This document shows positions 35,544-45,029 of a stretch of DNA of 64,000 bases, piece after piece (the first letter of the stretch is position 1; each line of letters begins with the position of its first letter). The translations under genes were made by a program, and so were the position numbers. The notes beneath the pieces are model-generated. The model saw only the letters and a program-made list of their open reading frames with translations, did not search any database and was not told the origin of the DNA. Location of the stretch: positions 48,953 through 112,952 of the forward strand of contig DCCG01000027.1 in NCBI GenBank assembly GCA_002314145.1, given 5' to 3'. The DNA is from Thalassolituus sp. UBA1087. Lineage in GTDB: Bacteria > Pseudomonadota > Gammaproteobacteria > Pseudomonadales > Oceanobacteraceae.

Positions 35544-36551
35544 ACAGCTCTGTCGCCACTGGCGCGGTGAGCAGCCGTGCCAGTGACGGAACGCGCGGCT
35601 GAAACCACTGACATCCGTATATCCCAGGGCGGCGGCCAGCAGAGTGATATCCATATCCGAAGACGCAAGATGCCAGCAGGCCAGATTATTGCGCACTTCG
35701 GCCACCAGTTTACGGAACACAATGCCTTCAGACTCCAGCCGCCGCTGCAAGGTGCGCGGATGAAGCCCCATCAGACCGGCAATATGTTGCAGTGAGTGCT
35801 GCTGTGCTCCCAGAGTCTGCATAATCAGAGTGACCATCTGCGAACGCAGGTCATTCTGGTAGCGCTGACAGAGTTGCTGCACATAAACAGAGGATATCTG
35901 GCCGGTATCTTCCTGCATCGCCACCGGCAGCGACATAATCCCCGGACTGAACACCAGCTGATCCTGCTCACAGTCAAAGCGCACCTCACAGCCAAAAAAG
36001 CGCCGGTAACCAGCGATGTCAGCCAATGGCCGGTGGGAAAATTCCACCCGCTGCGGACGCACCGGACTGCCCGCTAATATCTGCATCAGACGCAGGCAGT
36101 TGCCCAGAGCCAGTTCCCGATACTGACGCCCGTCCTGACCAAAACAGGCCTGCTCAAAGCGCCGGATGGCAAGGTATTCTCCGGCTTCGGCCAGACGCCA
36201 CTGCTCGCCCTGATTATGCAATGCCATATAACGGCGTACCTGTGCAAATGCCTGCTGCAGTGTTGCGCTGCGCTGCAGCAATTGCCCCAGCACACCCAAT
36301 ACCTCCAGCCCCTGTATCTGTGCCAGCTGCAGGCCTGACTGCTGCAGGCCGGGCAGCCTTGCGGCGGCATTCAGCACGCAGATCAGATCCGCCACCGGCA
36401 TGCGTTCTTCCGGATGCTCCAGCTGACCGGCCGCCAGACCACAATGCTGCAGCAGTGAGTCCACCGAACCGCCGGCCTTCTCCACCAGCGTCGCCAGATC
36501 CGTCAGCGCCCCCCGCCTTACCTGATACCCCTGTGCCGGTTCCTTCCTCAT
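35535..36551 (-). CDS. AraC-family regulator (OruR-type)
   Basis: A 338-aa regulator. An N-terminal arabinose-binding-like domain of the OruR/ArgR sort (about residues 20-205) precedes the two-helix-turn-helix AraC domain (QQHSLQHIAGLMGLHPRTLQRRL; DITLLAAALGYTDVSGFSRAFRHWHG). It is divergent from the amidohydrolase gene with only 115 bp between, so it likely controls that gene in response to a substrate of the pathway. It overlaps the globin gene at its 3' end. Confidence 0.87.
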   Translation of the reverse strand: MRKEPAQGYQVRRGALTDLATLVEKAGGSVDSLLQHCGLAAGQLEHPEERMPVADLICVLNAAARLPGLQQSGLQLAQIQGLEVLGVLGQLLQRSATLQQAFAQVRRYMALHNQGEQWRLAEAGEYLAIRRFEQACFGQDGRQYRELALGNCLRLMQILAGSPVRPQRVEFSHRPLADIAGYRRFFGCEVRFDCEQDQLVFSPGIMSLPVAMQEDTGQISSVYVQQLCQRYQNDLRSQMVTLIMQTLGAQQHSLQHIAGLMGLHPRTLQRRLESEGIVFRKLVAEVRNNLACWHLASSDMDITLLAAALGYTDVSGFSRAFRHWHGCSPRQWRQSCSV

Positions 36552-36666
36552 GGTTCCTTCTTCATGATTTCTCCGTCATACAGACTGTGTCATAAAATGA
36601 TAAGTTTTTATTCTGCTCAGACTCTAACCTGATGAGGCTGACAATAACAACAACTCAGGCAGAGCT

Positions 36667-38412
36667 ATGAATCATTACTCTCTCGTCATTAATAATGGGC
36701 TGTACTTTGACGGCAGCCCGGACACCCCGGCCCGCGTTCGCCACCTCGCCATCCGCGATGGCCATATAGCAGACATCCGGGATACCCCCTTTCCTCCAGG
36801 CAGTGCCGAACGGGAAATCAACGCCAGCGGCTGCTGGGTTACCCCCGGTTTTATCGACAGCCATACGCACTACGATGCCGAGCTGGTGGTAGCGCCTGCG
36901 CTGTCCGAATCCGTGCGCCACGGCGTTACCACGGCTCTGGTCGGCAGTTGCAGTCTGAGCATGGTGTGCAGTGATACGGAAGACGCCTCGGATATTTTCA
37001 CCCGGGTGGAAACGGTACCGCGTGAAAAAGTGTTGCCCATTCTGCAACAGCACAAAACCTGGCACAGTCCGCAGAGCTGGCTTGATTTCGTCAACCGCCA
37101 GCCGCTGGGTCCGAACCTGATTTCCATGCTCGGACACAGTGATCTGCGTACTGCCGTTATGGGCCTGCATCGTGCCACCAGTCACTCCGACCAGCCGACA
37201 GAAGAAGAAATGCAGCGCATGGAAGCTATTCTCGACGAGGCTTTAAAACTCGGCTTTATCGGCCTTTCCACCATGTGTCTGAAGTGGGACAAAGTCGATG
37301 GTGACCGTGAATGGTCCAAAAGCCTGCCCAGCACTTATGCGCGCTGGAAAGAAGTAAAACGACTGAATAAATTATTGCGTCAATACGGTCGTGTCCATCA
37401 GGGCGCCCCCAATGCGGCCAACCCTTTGCAGATTTTTGATTATATAAGTCAGGCCATCATGCCACTGGGGAAACCACTCAAAACCACGCTGATTTCTATG
37501 CTGGATTTAAAAGGCAATCCGACCGTCAGACCCATGGCCAACCTGGTCGGCAGATTTACCCGCCTGCTGGGCGGTGATTTCCGCTGGCAGGTGCTGCCAA
37601 CGCCGTTCAAAGTCTACGCTGATGGTATTGATGTCGTCTTATTCGAAGAATTCGGCGCCGGTGAAATGGCGCTGGATTTAAAATCTCAGGTTGAACGCAA
37701 CCGTCTCTTTAAGGACGAAGCCTACCGCCGCAGTTTCCGTAAATTTTATAAACAAAAGCTGTCGCCCAGAGTATGGCAGCGGGATTTTGGCGATGCCGTT
37801 ATTCTCGGCTGCCCGGATAACAGCCTGGTCGGCTACAATTTTGCCGAAATCGCTGAGCAGCGCAGCGTTCATGTGGTCGATCTGTTTCTCGACCTGATGG
37901 TCGAATACGGCCGTGACCTGCGCTGGTATACAGTGATTGGCAATCATCGCCAGGCGCAATTAAAACGCATGGTAAAGCAGCCTCACACGTTAATTACCTT
38001 TTCTGATGCCGGCGCTCATATCCGTAATATGGCATTTTATAATCTGCCGCTGCGGTTTTTAAAACTGGTGAAGGAAAGCCACGACCAGAAGCAGCCGGTA
38101 ATGGCCCTGGAAAAAGCCGTGTGGCGCCTTTGCGGTGAACAGGCTGACTGGTTTGGCATCGATGCCGGTTACATCCGGCAGGGAAAACGTGCCGATATCT
38201 GCATTATTAACCCCACACAACTGCAGCAGAATCTGGAGCTGGAGCACTGGGATGAAATGCAGGGATTTGATGGCCTCAAGCGTATGGTCAACCGCAATCC
38301 GGGCGTTGTACCCTACGTGATTATTAACGGTCGCATCGCTGTGGATAATGAAGAGGTTGTGCCGGAGCTTGGAAAAGAAAAAGGCCTCGGGCAGTTTTTA
38401 GCGGCGCAATAA
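36667..38412 (+). CDS. D-aminoacylase-like amidohydrolase
   Basis: A 581-aa metal-dependent amidohydrolase of the Amidohydro_3/N-acyl-D-amino-acid deacylase group. The metal-binding HxH is at His66/His68 (GFIDSHTHYDAELV), and the late aspartate lies in LITFSDAGAHIRN. The C-terminal beta strand GKRADICIINP is typical. It should hydrolyse an amide or N-acyl bond; the true substrate is not predictable, as many relatives are mis-named. Cytosolic. Probably regulated by the divergent AraC protein. Confidence 0.82.
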   Translation: MNHYSLVINNGLYFDGSPDTPARVRHLAIRDGHIADIRDTPFPPGSAEREINASGCWVTPGFIDSHTHYDAELVVAPALSESVRHGVTTALVGSCSLSMVCSDTEDASDIFTRVETVPREKVLPILQQHKTWHSPQSWLDFVNRQPLGPNLISMLGHSDLRTAVMGLHRATSHSDQPTEEEMQRMEAILDEALKLGFIGLSTMCLKWDKVDGDREWSKSLPSTYARWKEVKRLNKLLRQYGRVHQGAPNAANPLQIFDYISQAIMPLGKPLKTTLISMLDLKGNPTVRPMANLVGRFTRLLGGDFRWQVLPTPFKVYADGIDVVLFEEFGAGEMALDLKSQVERNRLFKDEAYRRSFRKFYKQKLSPRVWQRDFGDAVILGCPDNSLVGYNFAEIAEQRSVHVVDLFLDLMVEYGRDLRWYTVIGNHRQAQLKRMVKQPHTLITFSDAGAHIRNMAFYNLPLRFLKLVKESHDQKQPVMALEKAVWRLCGEQADWFGIDAGYIRQGKRADICIINPTQLQQNLELEHWDEMQGFDGLKRMVNRNPGVVPYVIINGRIAVDNEEVVPELGKEKGLGQFLAAQ

Positions 38413-38424
38413 ATGTGGTTTATA

Positions 38425-38463
38425 CAGCAGTCCAGCGTCATGCATAGCGATGGACTGCTGTTT
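38425..38463. terminator. Hairpin between convergent genes
   Basis: Perfect 10-bp inverted repeat CAGCAGTCCA-N16-TGGACTGCTG followed by TTT, between the amidohydrolase and the leftward barrel gene. The second arm ends 10 bp beyond the barrel gene's stop. Likely ends rightward transcription. Confidence 0.55.
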
Positions 38464-38469
38464 CAGCAG

Positions 38470-39069
38470 TTAAAACAGAAACTGAATACCGGCATTGAGG
38501 CTGATAAAAGAGTACGTGGTTTCCATCGTAATGGATGTGCCTTCCAGATCGACGTCTTCCCAGCTGATGGCCTGACTATCGAGAGACAGACTCATCTCTG
38601 CCTGCGGTGAAAGTTCTGCTTTAATGCCACCACCAATCTGAAATGACACCCCGGACATATCCTCACCTTCCAGGTTCGACCCTTCCAGAACAACAGGGTC
38701 AGAAAGATTGTAAAAGCCCAGCCCTATTGTCCAGAATGGTTTAATTTTATCTTCGCCATAAACAAAATCAGCATCCAGACGTAACCCGGTGGCGTCTTCT
38801 TCTTCATTCGAGTCAGAAAGATCAAAGCTACGGGATTCAAAGCTGACTTTAAAACGGTTATTGCTTTCGGTCTGATAGCCTGCAAATACCCGCAAAGACG
38901 ACGTATCAATATCTTCTTTGGCTGAAAAGCTTGCTCCATCAAATTCCGCTTCCGCTTCTCCGGAAAAACTGGTCGAGAAATCTCCCCCCACAATCAGCGA
39001 TTTTGCGCACACAGCCGGTACCATAGCTGAAAAGACCAGTGCAGTGACTGCATTTTTTGCAAACGACAT
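38470..39069 (-). CDS. Small outer-membrane beta-barrel protein
   Basis: About 199 aa. A signal peptide (MSFAKNAVTALVFSAMVPAVCA) precedes alternating beta strands with many acidic residues. The chain ends GIQFLF with a terminal Phe, as in OmpA/OmpX-like eight-stranded barrels. No recognised ligand or enzymatic motif. The second in-frame ATG (39069) has AGGGA 7 nt upstream and is preferred over 39075. Stand-alone gene. Confidence 0.7.
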   Translation of the reverse strand: MSFAKNAVTALVFSAMVPAVCAKSLIVGGDFSTSFSGEAEAEFDGASFSAKEDIDTSSLRVFAGYQTESNNRFKVSFESRSFDLSDSNEEEDATGLRLDADFVYGEDKIKPFWTIGLGFYNLSDPVVLEGSNLEGEDMSGVSFQIGGGIKAELSPQAEMSLSLDSQAISWEDVDLEGTSITMETTYSFISLNAGIQFLF

Positions 39070-39176
39070 ATCCATTTCCCTGTTATAAAAAGTGGGACCA
39101 AGGTACTTTTAATGCTTATAATTATCAATAGTTGCAGGCGACGTTATTTATTATTGAATACAAATATAACAAACAT

Positions 39177-39204
39177 AAAAAAAGCGCCCGCAGGCGCTTT
39201 TTTT
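39177..39204. terminator. Bidirectional intrinsic terminator after oadB
   Basis: A7-GCGCC-CGCA-GGCGC-T7. It lies 16 bp beyond the oadB stop on the minus strand and also faces away from the barrel gene's promoter. Confidence 0.92.
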
Positions 39205-39219
39205 ATCGGGCGGTAATCA

Positions 39220-40392
39220 TTATCCGAAGAAGGAAATCATTACCCCGGCAGCGACGGCGGAACCAATCACACCGGCCACGTTCGGCCCCATAGCATGCAT
39301 CAGCAGGAAATTCTGACCATTGGCTTCCAGACCCACTTTGTTGGATACCCGGGCAGCCATTGGTACAGCCGATACACCCGCTGAACCAATCAGTGGGTTA
39401 ATCGGATCTTTTGACAGCTTATTCATCAGCTTAGCCATCAGAACACCCGCTACCGTACCTACAGAGAAAGCAACCAGACCCAGAATGAGAATGCTCAGCG
39501 TATCAAAGTTAAGAAACTTATCCGCGCTCATTTTTGAGCCCACACCCAGTCCCAGGAAAATCGTCACGATGTTGATCAGTGCATTCTGAGCAGTATCACT
39601 CAGACGATCGACAACACCGGACTCTTTCATCAGGTTACCAAAACAGAACATACCCAGCAGAGGCGCCGCAGACGGCAGCAGGAGTGCCACCAGGATCAGC
39701 AGCGAAATCGGGAATATAATTTTCTCCGCTTTCGACACTTCGCGCAGCTGGCTCATCTGAATTTTACGTTCTTTATCACTGGTCAGCGCTTTCATAATCG
39801 GCGGCTGGATCATAGGTACCAGTGCCATATAGGAATACGCAGCCACAGCAATAGCTCCCAGCAGCTCAGGCGCCAGTTTGGATGCAATAAAGATCGAGGT
39901 CGGACCGTCAGCACCGCCGATGATGCCGATGGCAGCCGCCTGCTGCATGGTGAAGTCCATCACGCCCATATCGGTAAAGAACGCAGCCCCGAACAGGGTG
40001 CCGAAAATACCGAACTGGGCAGCGGCCCCCAACAGCAGAGTTTTCGGGTTGGCCAGCAGCGGACCAAAGTCCGTCATGGCTCCAACGCCCATAAAAATCA
40101 GCAGCGGGAACAGACCGGTTTCAATCCCGGCGTGATAAATGTAATACAGCAGACCGGCGGGAGACTCCACATGACCGTGGGCATCGATCACCGGGCCTGC
40201 GTAAAAGCCGGCGCCGGGGATGTTCACGAAAATGGTGCCTACCGCAATCGGCAGCAGCAGCAGAGGTTCAAACTGGAACTTGGGATGAATCGCCAGGAAC
40301 AGCAGCAGACAACCGATGATAATCATCGCCAGCTGCCCGGGCGCCATCTGATACAGACCAGTGTCGTGCCAGAGGTTAATCAGACTATGCAT
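39220..40392 (-). CDS. oadB: Oxaloacetate decarboxylase beta subunit (Na+ pump)
   Basis: A 390-aa very hydrophobic inner-membrane subunit. It decarboxylates carboxybiotin and couples this to export of two Na+. Conserved family stretches: GVGAMTDFGPLLANPK, IGIIGGADGPTSIF, GLGVGSKMSA and LMHAMGPNVAGVIGSA at the end. It is the last gene of oadGAB, 9 bp after oadA, with a strong ribosome site (AAGGAG). A Na+ pump suits a marine cell. Confidence 0.95.
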   Translation of the reverse strand: MHSLINLWHDTGLYQMAPGQLAMIIIGCLLLFLAIHPKFQFEPLLLLPIAVGTIFVNIPGAGFYAGPVIDAHGHVESPAGLLYYIYHAGIETGLFPLLIFMGVGAMTDFGPLLANPKTLLLGAAAQFGIFGTLFGAAFFTDMGVMDFTMQQAAAIGIIGGADGPTSIFIASKLAPELLGAIAVAAYSYMALVPMIQPPIMKALTSDKERKIQMSQLREVSKAEKIIFPISLLILVALLLPSAAPLLGMFCFGNLMKESGVVDRLSDTAQNALINIVTIFLGLGVGSKMSADKFLNFDTLSILILGLVAFSVGTVAGVLMAKLMNKLSKDPINPLIGSAGVSAVPMAARVSNKVGLEANGQNFLLMHAMGPNVAGVIGSAVAAGVMISFFG

Positions 40393-40401
40393 GACAACTC
40401 C

Positions 40402-42174
40402 TTACGCCAGGGTGTACAGAGTGTCGCCCACTTTGACGGCTACACCTTCTTTGGCTGCAACACTGCCGACGGTACCGGCGCGCGGCGCCCGTACTTCGGT
40501 TTCCATCTTCATCGCTTCCAGAATCAGTACCACATCACCTTCGGCAACCACGTCTCCCGGCTGTGCCAGCACTTTCCAGACGTTACCGGCCAGCGGAGCA
40601 CCGATAGGTTCGCCACCGCCTGCTGCCGCCGCAGGTGCTGCACCGGCATTACCGGAATCACCACCGAAGGACATAGGCGCACCGTTGACCGGCGCCAGTT
40701 CTTTAACATCACCGCCATCATCCACTTTCACCACGTATTCGTTACCATCAACGGTCACGGTAAAGGTGTCTTCAGCATCGCCTTTCGGAGCCGGTTCGAA
40801 AGCATCCGGATTGCCACGGTTCTCCAGGAACTTAGGCGCAATCTGCGGGAACATGGCATAGGTCAGGGCATCGTCGATGACATCCGCAGACAGCTTAATG
40901 CCTTTGTCGGTCGCCAGTTTTTCAACGTCAGCAATGACTTTATCCATTTCATTTTCAATCAGGTCAGCCGGACGACAGGTGATCGGCTCTGCACCTTCCA
41001 GGACGCGGGCCTGCAGCTCAGCATTCATAGCAGCCGGTGCCGCACCGTATTCGCCTTTCAGGATGCCCTGAGTTTCTTTTGAGATGGACTTGTAACGTTC
41101 ACCGGTCAGAACATTCAGTACCGCCTGAGTACCCACGATCTGAGAGGTTGGAGTCACCAGCGGGATATGGCCGAGGTCTTCACGCACACGCGGAATTTCA
41201 GCCAGTACTTCGTCGAACTTGTCGGAAGCACCCTGCTCACGCAGCTGGTTTTCCATGTTGGTCAACATACCACCCGGTACCTGAGCCACCAGAATACGGC
41301 TGTCAGTACCACGCAGTGCGCCTTCGAACTTAGCGTATTTCTTACGCACTTTACGGAAGTAAGCAGAAATTTCTTCCAGCAGAGACAGATCCAGACCGGT
41401 ATCACGCTCAGTTCCACGGGTAGCGGCAACAACGGTTTCTGTTGCTGTGTGGCCATAAGTCATGGACATGGAGGAAATCGCCGTATCAACACGGTCAACA
41501 CCGGCTTCAATGGCTTTCAGGATGGCCATGTCCGACAGACCAGCCGTAGCATGACAATGCAGCTGAACTTCCAGATCAGTTTCTTTTTTCAGACGGGAAA
41601 CCAGCTCAAACGAATCGGACGGTGTAATAATGCCGGACATATCTTTAATGGCGATGGAGTCCGCGCCCATATCTTCAATACGTTTGGCCAGATCCAGCCA
41701 GGCGTCCAGTGTGTGAACAGGGCTGGTGGTATAAGACAGCGTGCCCTGGGCATGCTTACCTTGTTTTTTAACGGCCTGCAGAGCGGTCTGCAGGTTGCGC
41801 GGATCGTTCATCGCGTCAAACACACGGAATACATCCACACCATTGCTGGCAGCGCGCTCTACGAACTTCTCGACCACATCGTCAGCATAGTGACGGTAGC
41901 CCAGCAGGTTCTGCCCACGCAGCAGCATCTGGTGTTTTGTATTCGGCATGGCTTTTTTAAATTCACGGATACGATCCCATGGATCTTCACCGAGGAAACG
42001 GATGCAGGAGTCAAATGTCGCTCCACCCCAGCTTTCCAGCGACCAGTAACCGACCTGATCGAGCTTGTCGGCAATCGGCAGCATATCGTCGATACGCATA
42101 CGGGTGGCGAGGATGGATTGGTGTGCGTCGCGCAGGACGACGTCGGTAATTCCTAATTTTTTAGAATCGGTCAT
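40402..42174 (-). CDS. oadA: Oxaloacetate decarboxylase alpha subunit
   Basis: A 590-aa biotin-dependent carboxyltransferase. The N-terminal TIM barrel (about 1-300, VVLRDAHQSILATRMR) moves the carboxyl group from oxaloacetate to biotin. A central association region follows, then an Ala/Pro/Gly-rich hinge (about 500-520) and a biotinyl domain with the target lysine in ILEAMKMETEV. It works with OadB in the membrane and OadG as linker. Two long frames on the opposite strand (40132-41082 and 41167-42156) are shadows of this gene's codon use. Confidence 0.95.
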   Translation of the reverse strand: MTDSKKLGITDVVLRDAHQSILATRMRIDDMLPIADKLDQVGYWSLESWGGATFDSCIRFLGEDPWDRIREFKKAMPNTKHQMLLRGQNLLGYRHYADDVVEKFVERAASNGVDVFRVFDAMNDPRNLQTALQAVKKQGKHAQGTLSYTTSPVHTLDAWLDLAKRIEDMGADSIAIKDMSGIITPSDSFELVSRLKKETDLEVQLHCHATAGLSDMAILKAIEAGVDRVDTAISSMSMTYGHTATETVVAATRGTERDTGLDLSLLEEISAYFRKVRKKYAKFEGALRGTDSRILVAQVPGGMLTNMENQLREQGASDKFDEVLAEIPRVREDLGHIPLVTPTSQIVGTQAVLNVLTGERYKSISKETQGILKGEYGAAPAAMNAELQARVLEGAEPITCRPADLIENEMDKVIADVEKLATDKGIKLSADVIDDALTYAMFPQIAPKFLENRGNPDAFEPAPKGDAEDTFTVTVDGNEYVVKVDDGGDVKELAPVNGAPMSFGGDSGNAGAAPAAAAGGGEPIGAPLAGNVWKVLAQPGDVVAEGDVVLILEAMKMETEVRAPRAGTVGSVAAKEGVAVKVGDTLYTLA

Positions 42175-42234
42175 GGGTGATGGCCTTTTCTTCCATAAAC
42201 GTTGTTATACGTTTGGGTTAACGTAAACCGCGGG

Positions 42235-42480
42235 CTACTTTTGGCGCGCGCGATGTTCTTTTACCGCGGCTGAAAGTACTTTCAGCAATTGCGGATCCAC
42301 ACCCTGGGGGGCTGCAGCACGCACGGGTACCGGCGCTGCTTCCTGAACAGGGGCAAGTTTATTTACCAGCTTGGACATGAATCCGGTTACAAACACCAGC
42401 ATCGTCAGAAAGACGAACACGACGCCCATACCGAAAATCATGAGTTCCAAACCCTGTGCGACGAGACTTGGCTCAGACAT
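42235..42480 (-). CDS. oadG: Oxaloacetate decarboxylase gamma subunit
   Basis: An 81-aa membrane-anchored subunit. One transmembrane helix (about residues 10-35, LMIFGMGVVFVFLTMLVFV), a Pro/Ala-rich linker, and a C-terminal helix that contacts OadA. The frame is open to 42510, but the ATG at 42480 has GAGGAG 7 nt upstream and gives the usual OadG length. First gene of the operon. Confidence 0.9.
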   Translation of the reverse strand: MSEPSLVAQGLELMIFGMGVVFVFLTMLVFVTGFMSKLVNKLAPVQEAAPVPVRAAAPQGVDPQLLKVLSAAVKEHRARQK

Positions 42481-42780
42481 GCAGGGGCTCCTCAGTATTA
42501 TTAAAATCACTCCCCGGCCAGTGTCTTCAGGGCACGAAAACCCCTCCCTGACCGGGCTGGCAAAGCCGGCACAGATTACTTAAAAGGGTATAAGCGCGCA
42601 ACACAAAGCACGGGCCAACTGGACATAAATCAACCAGTTGTCAGATAAAACAAGCCTGGCCCTCAGCGATAGCGCAACTATAATGACCGGTGTTATTCAT
42701 CATTCATATGAGTGATATAACTCGAATGCCGGATAAATCCAGCATATACTCCGCCGCAAATCATTCGCATCTTAATCCTT
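42481..42780. other. Divergent region of oadGAB and dusC
   Basis: 300 bp. Contains a CAACTGG-N11-CCAGTTG inverted repeat at 42616-42640 that could be a regulator site or weak hairpin, and AT-rich stretches near 42680-42780 likely carrying the dusC promoter. No gene. Confidence 0.4.
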
Positions 42781-43842
42781 ATGTTCACAGGCACACTCCC
42801 CTTTCATTCCGGCCAGCACAAACCCTATATCGCCCTGGCGCCGATGGAGGGACTGATGGACCACAATCTGCGCGCGATTCTTACCCGCGTCGGTGGCATC
42901 GATCACTGTGTCACTGAGTTTATCCGCGTGACCCACCAGGTCTATCCGGCGAAAGTCTTCCGCCGCTTCTGTCCGGAACTGAATCATGAAGGCGGTTTAC
43001 GCGGCAAAACCCTGGCCGGTACCCCTGTGCATCTGCAACTGCTGGGCTGTGATCCGGCGCTGATGGCGGCGAATGCAGCGAAAGCGGCAGAACTGGGCGC
43101 CCCGGCCATTGACCTGAACTTCGGTTGTCCGGCCAAAACCGTAAACAACAGTCAGGGAGGCGCTGTACTGCTGCAGTTCCCGGAGTTACTGCACCGCATT
43201 GCCAGCGCTGTACGGGAAGCCGTACCGGCCCATATTCCGGTCAGCGCCAAAATGCGGCTGGGGTTTAAAGATAAAGGACTGGCACTGACCAACGCCCGGG
43301 CGCTGGCTGACGGTGGTATTCAGTGGCTGACTGTACACGCGCGCACCAAAACCGAAGGCTATAAGCCCCCGGCTTACTGGGACTGGATTGCCCGCATAAA
43401 AGACGTACTGAGCATACCGGTACTGGCCAACGGCGAAATCTGGACAGCACAACAGGCACGGCAATGTATCGCCGAAAGCGGCTGTGAAACCTTAATGATC
43501 GGCCGCGGCCTGGTGGCCACGCCGGATCTGGCACTCAGGATCAAGGCGGATCACCACCAGCTCCGGCACGAGCCGCAAAGCTGGTCTGACCATCTGCACC
43601 TGATGGCCGGTCTGTTGCCGCAACTGTCACACTTACCGGATAAAGCCCAGACCGACCGTTTAAAACAGTGGCTGCACTACTTTTCCATGCAATCGGTTGA
43701 AATCAGGGCGGTATTTGAGAAGGTCAAACGTCAGCGCGATGTAACGCTTTTTTTTGCTGAACTGCAGCAGGCCATCGACGAGGTGAGCAAAGAACCACCG
43801 GCAGCCGATGCGTTTACCGCCTATCAGCACAAAGGGTTCTGA
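42781..43842 (+). CDS. dusC: tRNA-dihydrouridine synthase C
   Basis: A 353-aa flavoenzyme that reduces uridine 16 in the tRNA D-loop. The FMN barrel shows ALAPMEGLMDHNLR, the DusC-type VTEFIRVTHQVYPAKVF, LNFGCPAKTVNNSQGGA with the catalytic cysteine, and MIGRGLVATPDL. It is about 35 residues longer than E. coli DusC, mainly at the ends. The start has no good ribosome site, so an internal start is possible. A 9-bp hairpin follows the stop. Confidence 0.92.
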   Translation: MFTGTLPFHSGQHKPYIALAPMEGLMDHNLRAILTRVGGIDHCVTEFIRVTHQVYPAKVFRRFCPELNHEGGLRGKTLAGTPVHLQLLGCDPALMAANAAKAAELGAPAIDLNFGCPAKTVNNSQGGAVLLQFPELLHRIASAVREAVPAHIPVSAKMRLGFKDKGLALTNARALADGGIQWLTVHARTKTEGYKPPAYWDWIARIKDVLSIPVLANGEIWTAQQARQCIAESGCETLMIGRGLVATPDLALRIKADHHQLRHEPQSWSDHLHLMAGLLPQLSHLPDKAQTDRLKQWLHYFSMQSVEIRAVFEKVKRQRDVTLFFAELQQAIDEVSKEPPAADAFTAYQHKGF

Positions 43843-43865
43843 CATGGGCGCAGATAGCGCCCATG
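43843..43865. terminator. Hairpin between dusC and yjdM
   Basis: CATGGGCGC-AGATA-GCGCCCATG, a perfect 9-bp stem directly after the dusC stop and between convergent genes. No T tract, so its strength is uncertain. Confidence 0.55.
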
Positions 43866-43890
43866 CCGGTCGTCTGTATGTCAGGCGGAT

Positions 43891-44223
43891 TCAGGCTTTT
43901 TTAACAAATTTGGGGGTGATTTTAATCGCCCCGATGCCCGGAATTTTACAGTCTATATTATGATCGTCTGAGCTTTCCACCAGGCGGATGTTTTTAATTT
44001 TGGTGCCCACTTTCACCACAGAAGATGAACCTTTCACCTTCAGGTCTTTAATTACAGTAACGCTGTCACCGTCTTCCAGAATGGCACCGTTAGAATCTTT
44101 TACCACCAGCGCATCCTCATCCGCCTCACCGTTAATGGGCCACTCATAAGCACATTCCGGGCAGATATAGCTGGGGCCGTCTTCATAGGGGTATTCGGAG
44201 TTGCACTTCGGGCAATCAGGCAT
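43891..44223 (-). CDS. yjdM: YjdM/PhnA-family zinc-ribbon protein
   Basis: A 110-aa cytosolic protein. The N-terminal zinc ribbon has two CxxC pairs (DCPKCNSEYPYEDG and ICPECAYEW), followed by an SH3-like PhnA domain (GDSVTVIKDLKVKGSS, KIKNIRLVES, IKITPKFVKK). Annotated historically as alkylphosphonate utilisation protein PhnA, although E. coli yjdM is not needed for phosphonate use. Stand-alone gene. Confidence 0.93.
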   Translation of the reverse strand: MPDCPKCNSEYPYEDGPSYICPECAYEWPINGEADEDALVVKDSNGAILEDGDSVTVIKDLKVKGSSSVVKVGTKIKNIRLVESSDDHNIDCKIPGIGAIKITPKFVKKA

Positions 44224-44453
44224 GGTCTTCTCTCAGTCTTAAATCATAAGGAACGCCGCTGCGGGCATAAAACGGCGGCTATTATGCACCAGAATGGCGA
44301 TGATTTGGGCAATTCCATGATAAAAGTAGTGAAATCGACCAGCGGTCTCGCTGTAATATCCGTGTCAGGGTGGCGCTCTGCTGTCACAGGGCAATACCCG
44401 GAAGTACTGAACTGCTACAATTCCTGGCCCTGTCGACCGTGGATAAACCAATC

Positions 44454-44948
44454 ATGATGAAACCACATACCTTTATTTCTGCTTTTCTTCTGACAAGCGC
44501 GGCATTATTCATCTCTGGCTGTGATAAGAATGAAGTCGGGGATGTATCCTTAGGCGTGTTTACCACCAAAGATATTAAACTGGACTTTCTGACCGACCCT
44601 GTGGTCACTGGTGTTACCTGCCATGTGGCTTCTATTGAGGCGGACCTGGATTTTTCAGATCCCAGTGACAGTTCTATTTCCTGTCGTCAGACCGGAGAAA
44701 TCACCGCCGCGATGATTGCACAGATTGATAAAAGTAAATCCGGTGACGTGGTCTTTAAAAAGTCGAAGAGTATTTTCTTTAAAAATATGAAAGTGCGGCG
44801 GATATATGATGCCGCGAATCAGACCCTGATGTATGTCTCTTATTCCACCAAAGAAACATCCGGCAGTTACAAGCACAGCTTATCGACGGTGCCTTTATGG
44901 GGAACCCAGGCATATCAGGCCGCTGTTCAGCCTGCAGGTCAGCAGTAG
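44454..44948 (+). CDS. creA: CreA family protein
   Basis: About 164 aa, near the E. coli CreA length. The N-terminus (MMKPHTFISAFLLTSAALFISGCDK) is a lipoprotein signal with lipobox ISGC, so the product is probably an envelope lipoprotein. The conserved CreA core follows: VFTTKDIKLDFLTDPVV, VTCHVASIEADLDFSDPSD and SISCRQTGEI, with two cysteines likely paired. Function is unknown despite its name (catabolite regulation locus). The frame is open to 44370, but the signal peptide places the start at 44454 or 44457. Ribosome site weak. Confidence 0.87.
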   Translation: MMKPHTFISAFLLTSAALFISGCDKNEVGDVSLGVFTTKDIKLDFLTDPVVTGVTCHVASIEADLDFSDPSDSSISCRQTGEITAAMIAQIDKSKSGDVVFKKSKSIFFKNMKVRRIYDAANQTLMYVSYSTKETSGSYKHSLSTVPLWGTQAYQAAVQPAGQQ

Positions 44949-45029
44949 ACTGCAGAACCGTCAGCAGGTCTGCGGGGATGCCGGCGACCGGGATCTCCGC
45001 GGATGACGATAAAACACCGGACCGGTGGA

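Noticed and set aside
40132..42156. Two long open frames (316 and 329 aa) on the plus strand opposite oadA
   Set aside because: They lie entirely antisense to the highly conserved oadA gene; their translations are rich in His/Arg/Gln with no family features. They result from oadA codon bias.
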